Source of the DNA: Dioscorea cayenensis subsp. rotundata
Taxonomy: Eukaryota > Streptophyta > Magnoliopsida > Dioscoreales > Dioscoreaceae
DNA: 64,000 nt
NCBI RefSeq assembly: GCF_009730915.1
Contig: NC_052475.1
Coordinates: 22,870,016-22,934,015, forward strand
Direction: 5' to 3'
Shown here: positions 47,086 through 61,548 of the stretch, one piece after another
Numbering within the stretch: the first letter of the stretch is position 1
How the letters are laid out: every line of letters begins with the position of its first letter
The notes under the pieces: model-generated
Seen by the model: only the letters and a program-made list of their open reading frames with translations
Database searches by the model: none
What the model was told of the DNA's origin: nothing
Made by a program: the position numbers and the translations under genes

Positions 47086-47624
47086 CTAAACTGCTGGAAT
47101 CCTGCCATACAAAGCCAAACACATCATCAAACTTTCACATACACGTCCATACATACACATAAAATAAACCCTATATATATATATATATATATCAATATAT
47201 GTATATGAAAAATAAGCACTTTCTTAATGAACCCAAATAATAGAAGAAAGAAAGCCAAAGGGAGATCAAGAGAATACATGTGGCAGTCGATGAAAGGAGT
47301 GATGGTGAAGTTGATGGTAACGCCGCAGAGGCTGGGAAGAGAGGAAGCACGAGAGGAGTCGACATTGGGGAAGCGAGGACTAACGCCCTTGAGGCAGTTG
47401 CACACAGCCACACGATCGGCTTGAGTCGGGGCACTTCTGCCCAGGGCTGCCACAGTAGTGCAGCATGGCCCAAATGGGGATGGAGCTCTATTGGCCAGGT
47501 ATGGCGTGCACACCGTCATCATCTGCACTATTTGCGGGCATGGTGGAGCCGCATCAGACTTAAGTGAAGACGAGGCTATGAGAAGCAGCGCTGCTACGAA
47601 AGATGCAACAAAGTGGTGAGCCAT
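47086..47624 (-). CDS. Type 1 non-specific lipid transfer protein
   Basis: Two minus-strand exons, 47624-47278 and a 16-base last exon 47101-47086 (GT-AG intron), give 120 residues. A signal peptide (MAHHFVASFVAALLLIASSS) precedes a mature domain with the eight-cysteine pattern C-X9-C-X14-CC-X19-CXC-X22-C-X13-C, which is type 1 spacing with one extra residue before CC. These secreted, four-disulphide proteins bind lipids in the apoplast and serve cuticle building or defence. The last exon encodes only MIPAV (its Met spans the junction), typical for this gene class. An upstream in-frame Met (47657) exists, but the MAHHF start gives a normal signal peptide. No frame break is seen. Confidence 0.92.
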
Positions 47625-48314
47625 GAGAAATATTAGTAAACAATAGAAACGTAGCACTTGTTATTAGTAGTAGAAGTATTGATTTGATTGCAGTAAAGAG
47701 GCCTATGGTGTGTTATTTATACTCGTGCAAAAGAGTGGTGAGAGGTGAAGTTAGGAGAGGAGGAGCTTATGGCATGGATTCCTGATTGTTGTGAAGGTGA
47801 GGGGCGTTGGTCTTATGAAGGTGGCTCATTGAGCATGCATGAGGCTGTAAAAAGTATTTATCTACCAAGGTTTATAATACAGTAAATGAGAACCCTTATG
47901 CATGATGAACTTAACTTGAACACTGAAGACACAAGTCATTGCATGTTGCATGACTGAAAATTTGTATAAAGGCATATGGCAACTCAGAAGACTATGTATA
48001 TATGTACATGTTACCTTAACTAAGATTTCCCGGAAATTGCCATTCTACAAAGCTCATACATTATCCTATATGACTACACAAAAACAAAGGAACCCCCACT
48101 ATTAACCATTTCTCTTCATTATCATTTATTAATTTAATAGCAATAGAAATAGATGTCCTACCAAGACAGAATTTGTAACTTGCTATACTCTAGACAAATA
48201 TTTACCTGCGGAATGACTAATTCACTTGAATCAGCATGGAGGTCCAACTCCATTGTCAGAATAAAATGTTGTACATTTAAAGCAGGTTGACCCTAGACAT
48301 CTTTGAAATCTTGC
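47625..48314. promoter_or_regulatory. Lipid transfer protein promoter and LRR-gene 3' flank
   Basis: On the minus strand TATAAATA at 47714-47721 lies 90 bases before the start codon and is a good TATA box. Between about 47900 and 48314 there is nothing recognisable except the probable 3' untranslated region of the LRR gene. Confidence 0.6.
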
Positions 48315-51300
48315 TCAGTCCCTCCTGAGTATTTGAGGTAGTTTATCTGGGTGACAGAGAGAAGGATCTGCCAGCGGTGAAAGTTGTAATTCGAACAACT
48401 CTTCTCGACTGTACTTTATCCTTTCATCTGTTTCAAGAGCAACACCAAATGGATTCATGTCTTAGCATGAAGAAAAATAAATAGCATCAAGAATGCATGT
48501 AGTAGTAGTGCACAAGAACATTGTTACCTGCATATATCACATTCGGGTATCTGCCTGGTGAATGTAACATTTTTTCTCTTTTCTGTCTAAATTTTAACGG
48601 TGAGGCAGATGAAGTAGCAGCATTGTGGCTGAGACTTTGGTCTGCATTAAGCATTTGAATCTGTTCGTGTCTCACCTCCAATCTTGGGTGCATTTTACAG
48701 AATGATGAAAGTGCATCATTAGTTAAGAGCCAGCATCCTCTCACATCTAGTGTGCTAAGCATTGATTTGGGTATATAAAAACAAAAAGACCGTAATCAGT
48801 TAATACTCCACCGCGGAAACCTAGAAATTCCAACTTTGGGAGAGAGGACACTGCATGTAGAGAGATGTCTGACAAGAAGTCACTCTTTAGATATAAATAC
48901 TTCAGTTCTCGTAAAAGAGACAAGGGTTGGATTGCATCATCTCTCAGCAGTGTATCTTCCAAATTCAAACTTTCCAAATGAATAAGATTCTGAAGCAGAC
49001 TCAGAGAGTGTATTTTATCCAAGCCTTCTCTGTTCCAATCAATAAAACCTTCAAAAACAGCAAGAATCACAATCATTAAAGCACAAGCCAAGCTTTTTGT
49101 AAAGAGGGGCGGAAAAACACAATATATGAAGAGATACTATTACCTTTAACATTTGTGTAACTCAAATCCAACACGAGTAGAGAAGGCAGCATACTAATAT
49201 ATGAGAGAGCTGTATCATCAATTGATGTGTGAGACAACAATAATGTCTGAAGGTTATTAACAGAACCAGCCAACACAGGCAATCCAAGGGAGGTGATCTT
49301 GGTATTATTGAGATTTAGCAATCTTAAATTTCCTCCAATATGAGCAACATGCCCCACTAAATCATCTGTTATTGTGGTAGCACTCAGATCCAAATGCTGA
49401 AGTTCTTTCAAATTATCCAAGAAACAGAAACTGTGAATAGAAGAGTGTGATATATCCAAGAACGTCATATAGCTACCTTCCAACTTTGAGAAAACTTCAC
49501 CAACATCAGCAAAAGTAGCACCATGAACAAGAAGCTTCGACAAAGGGGCATGTTTTGAGGCATCTCTAGGGGAGATAGAGTGGATAACACAATTACTCAT
49601 GTTTAAGCTAGCAATAGAAGGAATGTATGGCACCTTTGTGACATTTGTCCAAGCTAGATTCAGGAAACTCAATCTGGGAAACATTTTCAGGATAGTGGCC
49701 CCATCATCTGAAATTTTACTGCCCCATAAATCCAAGTACTCAAGCCGAGTCAATACCTACAAAATCAACATGAAGAGAATCTCAGACACCAACAAATTCT
49801 TACAAATAAGAGCAAAAAATGGTAATTCACATAAAACTAAATCAAAACTGTGATATCTGAACCAACAGAATCAATACACACTTCTGTAGTCAACTGATTC
49901 AATAGTGTCCCATAAATTGGAAAGATAAAATGCAGCCTACCATCTTTTCGACCTAGTGCAATTTCATATTGTTTTAAAAAGAAGGCTAGAAGTGCAAACT
50001 CAGTTATACAACTAGAGGTCTTCTGAGAATCACAAAGGTGTACCTGTAGTGAAAACAGTGCCTTATCAGTGACAGGCAACCCTCCCATATCCAACATGGT
50101 GAGATTTTTAAACGAACAGATAAGCATTGCTCCATCAGTGGTCAACCCTGTTTCTGAAATAAATAGCTTCTCCAAATTTGGAATGGACAATAAATGATTA
50201 ATTCCGTCATCAGTTATTCTTGAGCATCTTGACAAGTCGAACTCCTTCAAACAATTCATGCCTAACAGATAAACACAAAAAAACATATTATCATATCAGA
50301 TAATCAATAGAAAGTATCTGCAAGTCAGATTCATACATGTTTCCTTCAAAAGTTGCATATATTGAAGGAATAGTAGTGATAAAAGAAATCTATATTCAAG
50401 TCTACCTTTTTTATATATAGACAGAAATGTTGGTGTCTAGTTCATCTAGAAGACAAAGAAAGGAGGCTCATTGTTTCTTGCTTATTCTGCAGCCACTAGG
50501 ACATTTTTACATGTCAATTGTCAGTCTTATTCTATTAGGTTGCATATCCAAATTCTAACTCATATCTTTCCATCAAGTGTTTTGGGCAGGTGCAGGAACA
50601 ACTATGCCGTAATATATCATTTCTTCAATCCAACCAAACTATAGCAAAAATAATTCGCTTACAACCACAATTCCACCAACAAGATTACAGTCCACAGCAA
50701 CAACAGTACCATCCACATTGAGAGCTGACGCAAATTGCATACAGGATGGACCATCATTAACGTATTATAATTGACACCTTTCCAGAAAAGCTGATAACGG
50801 CATGCCCATCCCAGCTTGGCTTCCAGTTCTTAAAGTGTAACTATCAGGAATCCCGCCTCTCTTTTGGATATGAAGGAACCATTTTCCCCTAATAGATATA
50901 GACCTCCTATAAATAGCCAGCAATCAAGACTTTCTTTCTGGTCTCAGTTTATGGTATTCTTAAGTGTCCCATTTATTTTAACAGTCTTCCCCCCACCTTG
51001 AATAAACCTAAATTAACTACTTGTTTGCATCAACAACTCTATAGAGGTAAGCTAGCAGGACTGTTGATTCAAGCCTTCTAATCCAACAGAGGGATTAGTG
51101 CCAAAAGCTTCTCCAAAAATCATTTGAAGTTAGTCTTATAAGTTACATATCTCTATAAATTGGCAAAGTAATGTATGACAAGAAGTGAGCAAACATATTA
51201 GTTATTATGCATGTTCCCAATTGTCACTAAAGTTATACACATCAGCATCTTACAGGTCCAAATTGGGTTGCTAATAATCCTTTCACAAGATGGATTATTT

Positions 51301-52076
51301 CCATCCAAACAATATGCAAGTGCATTTGGAGTCAATAGTGATCATTCTACTCTTCAACAATTACACAGAAGTCATCCACCACTCCGCATTCAAGATAAGA
51401 AATAAAAAAGGCAACTCATTATAAATGAATGAACTATCTTTTGCTTGTTTTGTTCTTAATAATTGCAATAGCAGTACCACTTTGGAAGGAAAGCAATGCA
51501 GATGAATATCTTATATATCCATGACAAAGGAGGAAAAAAAAAGGCATCTTGAGGATCAAACATCATACCAGTAACCGCCCAAAGTGCTGAATTGTTGACA
51601 CCCCTGCAGTCTGCGAGATTAAGACAGCGCAGGTGACGGAAGGCACCCAAATACACCATCCACTCTGCGTCCACGCTGCTCTCTCCGTTCAGCTCAACAA
51701 CCTCGACACAATGCTGGAATACTCTACATAAAACACAGCTCCTTTTCAATCAATCGAATAATTTCCATTTCGATTCAAAACTATTAAAATTGATGAATTC
51801 CCCTTCATCATAAGGAAATCAAGGTTAGCAAAATCATAGCCATGTTTGCTTGAGAAGTTGATTGCTAGTCAAAGAGAAAAGGGAATGGAGAACGAACTCA
51901 AGCAACGATGGGAACAAAAGGCGGCGATGGCGGAGGCTGCGGAGAAGGGCGTCTGCAAGGTGGGCAGGGAGGCGCTCCAGCGTGCGACGCTGCCTCCGCC
52001 ACCGCTCCACGCTGCCGGCATCGGCGCTGGCGGATTCGATGCACATCCGCACAAGACGCCCGCCATCCATCGCCAT
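48315..52076 (-). CDS. Long leucine-rich-repeat (RNI-like) protein, possibly ZYG11-like
   Basis: Minus-strand exons: 52076-51898, 51723-51569, 50261-50044, 49756-49144, 49048-48528 and 48427-48315, about 600 residues. The N-terminus is basic (WRRQRRTLERLPAHLADALL), resembling the VHL-box-like start of ZYG11-type ubiquitin ligase receptors. At least a dozen leucine-rich repeats follow (LKEFDLSRCSRITDDGINHL, LRLLNLNNTKITSLG, LVLDLSYTNVKG) in the curved RNI/AMN1 style. The last repeat LSTLDVRGCWLLTNDAL precedes a non-repeat tail ending DKLPQILRRD. The exon 49048-48528 is two bases too long (or one too short) modulo 3; the frame changes near 48771-48779 in a TATATA run. The ZYG11 link is inference; other plant F-box-free LRR families are possible. 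Confidence 0.8.
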
Positions 52077-54069
52077 CGTCTGAGATCGAGAGAGCTGAGA
52101 ATCGATCACAGAGGAGAACTGAGGAGCAGTGTGAAGAAAAAGGGCCCTTATTCTTGAAGAGCAAGGCATCATTCTTCAATTATTTACTTATTTATTATTC
52201 ATTTATTTATATATATATAATTAGTGAATAATTTTTATTTGTCAAACCATTAGAGTAACGTATGGTAAAATTCTAACGAATTGTGGTTTATTTACTATAG
52301 AAAACTTGTGATAAAATTTATTTAATGTTATTTATTTTTACTAATGTAAATCATTGGTGATTTTGACAAATAACCCTCTTAAATATCTCATCGATTTTTT
52401 TCTAGGAGGTGAAACTATGTTTTTGAGTTAGAACGATTTTGTTTGTTTTGTTGTTTTTTTATTTGTGAGATTTTTTTTTGGATGTTGAGTTTGTGATTTT
52501 TAAAAAGAATTTTTGTTAATATGTTCGTAAGTTATTAATGACGATTGTTTTAGAGATTTGAGGAGTATTTAAAGTAAATTTTATAATTTAATAAAAAATA
52601 AATAGTTAATCTACTAAAAAAGATTATTAATTTAAATCGTAGTTTAAATAAAATTTATTACTTTCCAAATATATCACTTTTAAATACAAGTTTATCCGTA
52701 TTAGTTTAAATTTTAAAATTTTCATTTATAAAAATTTTATTAATTGAATTTTTTTTTAAGTATATAGTTCACCCCCTTCTATACAACCTATAGCTCCGCC
52801 TGTTTATAAGTATTTCAATAACACTTCGAACCCTGCTTTCTCACCCATTACCAGGTGATTACTACTAAACCAGTGGTTGTTAGCTAAGGCACTCACATGA
52901 GTTTTTTTGGATAAACACCAACGTGTTAAATTATTTTATTAAATAAATTTATTAAAATTGGTTTTAAATTTAATGAGCCAGGTCCATATCTTTTTTCCTC
53001 GGTTAGAATCGAGAGAAAGATTTCAATTACGAACAAAAATTTCAGTAAATTTTACAAATAAATACAATAAAATAATTTGTTCTTCATAAATGTAGTTTTT
53101 TTTTAATTCAATAAAATTTGTCAATTTATAGTTATCTCTAAGTTTACTGGTCAAATAAGAAGCTTCTAAATTTCTACATCAGTTACTATCACAACACAAT
53201 TTTAAGAGTGCCACTGCCACTGTTTATAATTATTAGCAGACTCTTGCAGAGGCTACTCAGAAAGATCAAGCACTCAATCAATTTTATCAGCGTAGGGTAT
53301 CTAATAATTCTGTAAACCAAATTCTAATCTAACTCTGGAGTAGAGCTTTCTACTCACAGCTTTGTAGACTTATGTTCTTGTTGGTGGCTTTCGTCTACAA
53401 AAGCTGGTTTATCTTTTTCGCTATTTTTTCCATATTTATACTTTTAGTTATGTTTTTGTGCCTCACCTCTGATGAGAGCTTCTATTTTTTTCCTAATTTA
53501 TTCGTACTGTGCTAGTTTGTACTGTTTCTTTTTCAATAAATTTGCGGTTTATCAATTTTTATATAAAAAAAATCAAGGGATTAAATGCTTTCATCATGAT
53601 TTGTTATTTATTTTTCTTTCACAATGGACAAACACATTTATTAAAAATCAAAGGGAGAGTACATCCATGATTTTTGTAATTTGCTGTTCTCCTTCATGCT
53701 TAAATCATTTCTCAAAACATAAAAATATAAGAAATTTGGGAAATAATAAAATTAAAAGCCAATATGACTACAGATTTCCATAAATACAACGAACGCTAAA
53801 AAGACCAAAGCTAATGAATAACAAGTCAAACAATCTTTGAGCTTTGTTCAGTCCTAGCCATACCATGAGTACAAATACATATCTAAAAATGGAGGCAATG
53901 ATGAAAGAGGATGAGCACTCTCAAATGTCTCTTCACTCCTTTCACCATAATTCCTCACATTATTATTGAACTTTCTAACCAAATACCATAAATGTTGAGA
54001 AAGACGGCTGCAAAAAGAACCTGGCTGAGGACTGTGCATAAACAATCCTTGTTAGTTTCAGAAGAGACT
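52077..54069. other. Intergenic region between the LRR and GH9 genes
   Basis: The first 150 bases are the LRR promoter and leader, with a run of TATATA near 52207-52220. An AT-rich stretch without genes follows, with a SINE-like element at 52824-52905. The final 200 bases before 54070 are the probable 3' untranslated region of the GH9 gene. Confidence 0.6.
52824..52905 (-). mobile_element. tRNA-derived SINE-like head
   Basis: In reverse complement: CACTGGTTTAGTAGTAATC (A-box-like), then CACCTGGTAATGGGTGAG, then AGCAGGGTTCGAAGTG (B-box-like, GGTTCGAA). The order and spacing match a tRNA-like polymerase III promoter as in plant SINEs. The A-box differs from those of the other two candidates in this window, so it may be a separate family. 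No tail or target duplication was determined. Confidence 0.45.
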
Positions 54070-57913
<3,844 letters not shown>

Positions 57914-58057
57914 CTTCAATCAAAACTAAACACTCACAATCCTTCAAAAGGTCCTCCAATGGCAATGTGCTTGAGATTTATCAGCTTAAACAGCTGAACA
58001 ATCCCAAGAAGGAGAGGTTTGGATGGTGTTTTGTGGGGGGCTCGAGGAGAAACTCCA

Positions 58058-58066
58058 CTATTTATG
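58058..58066 (-). promoter_or_regulatory. TATA box of the GH9 gene
   Basis: On the minus strand CATAAATAG lies 145 bases before the presumed ATG, giving a leader of about 115 bases. Confidence 0.5.
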
Positions 58067-60269
58067 GAGAATGGTTGCCGCCATTTATTCATTTTGCCCC
58101 CTCAACTTTCTTAAAATATAAAGTGTTAACACATAGCATGTGGTCTTGGCTTTTTTTTTTTTTCTTTTTTCTTTTTTTGTCACAGTAATTAAATTAGTGT
58201 GTTTTTTTTCACCAGAATTGCATTGATTGGGTGAAGTTATTGCTAGCTGTGTAGACAGTTGAATGGTTGGGGAAGAGGGTCGTTTTGCATATACAACCTT
58301 GTTAAGTTTGTAATTATTCATTTAGCCTTGGACACTAATTTAATTAATTTTATTCTCAAAAGTATGGTGTGATTTACTTTGTTGAAAGTTTGGGTGTGGT
58401 TTTGACAAATACTAAAGAGATTGAAAAGAGAAATATTTGTTGCTTGGGAACAAGGGATTAGGTTTGGAATATTTGGTGATTATGCAAAGAAAAAAAAAGA
58501 GGAGTTAGGCATATTATAATGAAGACATTGAACTCAAGGAAGAGGATGAAGCACAAATTAAACATTGGGAAAATACCAACCTTCAAACAAAAAATTGACC
58601 ATGAGAAGTTCTCCTTGGTAAGCTTCTTTAAATGGTATGATAACATTTTTCGGTTGAATTATTATTTGATTGTCAAAATGTTTTCGATTTAAACTTTGTT
58701 GTTTGAATTTTTATTTTTATTTTTTAGAAAAATAGTCATTTTTGCCAACGGGTTTAAACTTGGTTGATGGGTAGGTTGTGAAACTTTCATAATACATGTT
58801 TGAAATATACACAACACACTGGTACCAAAAGGGTCCTTGATTATGGATACAGGTTTGTAATTTAATTTTTGTGTTAGCCAGGTGAAAGATCTCATATGAA
58901 CTTTCATTGAGTCTTGTATGCACGCCACTAACTATATATGCCCTTGTTATAATTATTAAACAATTTTTTTTTATACAGATAAAACCCATGATGTGTTAGA
59001 AATAAAAGAAAAGATAGCACAGATACAAAATGCACGTTTTAATAATTAAAATAATAATAATAGATGAAAAATTGTTGAGCCACCTTAATTGTTTGTTTAT
59101 GTACTAAAACATCACAAGTTTTTTTGAAAAATAATACATTAAAATCATGAAAATATTATTGAAAGGACCAAAAGATGTTGGTTCTAATCGCAGCGTCTTG
59201 GATCACATAAACAAATTGTTTTAAGGCTTTGTATATAAAGCAATACTCGCTGAAAGAAATTTATTTTTTATAAAATATATCATTAAAAAATAAAAAACTA
59301 ATTATATATAAATAAGAAAGATCACAATGAATAAATAATTAATAAACATAAAAAAAGAAAAAGTATCAAGGCAAATTTCAAAATAATCTTTTCCATTGCT
59401 AAAGCTTCATATTTTGATGAACAACTACTCTTTGAATCCTATATGTTTGCTAATCTTCAATGAGTACTTTTTTTTGACCGCCATCTTACATTCATACCAA
59501 ACAATTGATATATCTCATATGAAACTCTAACATTAAACCTAACTCAGTTCACCTTCCCATCATCACCGTTCCATAAGAATGTCAATACATAGTTCAACAT
59601 TCTCCTAATTATTTAAGTTTCTAAAATAAAAAATTATAGATATTTAAAAAAAAAAAAAAAAATTCTCTATCAATTTATTTTATCCAAGGATTACATGAAG
59701 GTACGGAAACAAAAAGTATTTCAAAATCTTGAGTTTTCAACCTGGTGACTTTAGCCGGTCACTTTATTGACTTAATGATAAATGTTTTGTTTATTTATTT
59801 ACTGGTTTTGAATCTTTTGATGGTATGCATGTACTTTAATTCTCATTAGAAATGCTAATAAAATAATGTAAGATTTTTTTTTCTTCTAAAACAATTAATC
59901 AAAGGGTTAAAAAATTTTCAATCGGTTGGATTGTAAGCATGAAAAAATCATCATACACGTATGTCCGCTCGTCGATTTTGCTTTTATTGTTTTGCACTCA
60001 TCATTCACTATAATTGTTTGGTTTTCACGCATTGTGTTTAAGCTCTAATCATTTATATTTATATGACAAGTAATTCCATATATATTCAAAATTTTCAAAC
60101 CATTTAATCATTGTTTTTTGCTAGAATGGGTTAAAAAACAAAAGTTAGCTTGATTTTTGAAGTATATATGTTTCTAATATCACCTTCAAATGTGCAGGAT
60201 GATTCTTGAATATATATTTTTAATATATGAATTAAAAATTAAATTAAGAGGTAATATCAAATTAAATAT
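58067..60269. other. AT-rich intergenic region
   Basis: The first few hundred bases are GH9 promoter. The remainder holds poly-A/T tracts and short ORFs without recognisable domains. Nothing else can be supported. Confidence 0.6.
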
Positions 60270-61539
60270 GAAAAAAGTGGATAAACCACATGCATTAAAA
60301 AGATAGACTAACAAACAAAACTCCAGGTGAGGAGCGCCACAGTCTACCCACCGGGGAGTGGGAGAAGAGAAGAACAACAAAAAAACAAAAAAACAAGGGA
60401 GAAAAAAACATGCGACCACTAGGAGGACTGACTCCCTCCCTAGGGAAAAGCAGGAACATCAAAGAGCTATCCCTCGCACTGAGGAGGAACCGGATCGGAC
60501 TGAGCCCCCTGCTCCAAGTCACGAGAGGAGAGGAAATCAAGCTTCTCCTGAGTTTGCTGCTTGGCTCCTCCCGGGTTTAGCTTTCTTGAATCAAGAGTCG
60601 CATTCATCCACATAAGCACCATATGAATAATCTTAAAAATAACTCAAGTAGTAGATGAACAAGCACAATCAAAGATCGTGCATTTCTCTCCAACCAAATA
60701 TTCCAAGTTACGATTTCGAAGGATCAAATCCCAAGAGGGAATCAAGGATTTAGTAACCTGGGAACGCCAATTCCCCCACAGGTCCATCAGAGAAAAAGGG
60801 GTGCGATGGCCACCCAAAGAATCGGCGAGAAAAACCCCGGTTGAGAGGCAGCGAACATTGGGAGAAAAGGTGATCTGCCGACTCAATCGCGGAGTGACAC
60901 ATCACACAAGTGATATCCCGGAGGATATTACATCTCCTAATCGCAAGGTTTTTGTAGGGTAAGAATTTTGTTGTCCCAAACCAACCAATTAAAAAGATTA
61001 ATTTTCCTGGGGCAACAACCCTTGAGAATGGAGGGAGTCCATCTACAACGGAGCCCTCCATCATTTAAGAAATGATAGAAGGATCTGACGGAGAACACCC
61101 CGTTAGAAGAGAGCCCCCAACTTCGATCATCTTTAATTGCGCAATTCTGAAGGCAAAGAGAAGTAATCAGACTACCCTCCCGAGGGAAGTTCCCGAAAGG
61201 GAGGGTCAACCCCCCATTGAGCAAATCCCTGACCGTGCCCTCCTTGTCCCTGGAGGACAGGAACAAATGGGGCCAGATGTCAGCAGGGGCACGACCCTCC
61301 ACCCAGTTATCAAGCCAGAATAGAGTGGTAGATCCCCCTTTAACCAGAGAGCAAATGTTTTTCCGGAAAGCAGGTAAGATTTTGAGGATACCATTCCAGA
61401 AGACCGATCTTCTACCATACTGTTTATGGAAAAGATTCCAGGTTGGCCTGCTACCAAAATAATTTTCTCTAAAAATCTCGGCCCCACACCATCTAGCCCC
61501 CAGAATGATCTTCCACCACCACTTGCCGAGAAGGGCATT
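60270..61539 (-). mobile_element. 5'-truncated LINE-1 (3' part of ORF2)
   Basis: Read on the minus strand, it encodes the C-terminal third of an L1 ORF2: NALLGKWWWKIILGARWCG, LFWLDNWVEGRAPADIWPHL, then the zf-RVT region with GVFSVRSFYHFLNDGG, CPRKINLFNWLVWDNKILT and CVMCHSAIESADHLFSQCSL. The 3' end reads AATGCATGTGGTTTATCCAC and a T-run, as in the fragment at 21711. The sequence ATTAAATAT flanks both ends (60261-60269 and 61540-61548), a plausible target duplication. The reading frame is interrupted in places, and reverse transcriptase and endonuclease domains are absent, so it is dead. Confidence 0.85.
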
Positions 61540-61548
61540 ATTAAATAT

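Noticed and set aside
47127-47657. 176-codon single-exon reading of the lipid transfer protein
   Set aside because: Residues after DCHM are hydrophobic intron translation; the GT-AG intron with a 16-base last exon gives the normal family length.
51846-52231. Several overlapping plus-strand frames near 52 kb
   Set aside because: Shadows of the GC-rich first exon of the LRR gene.
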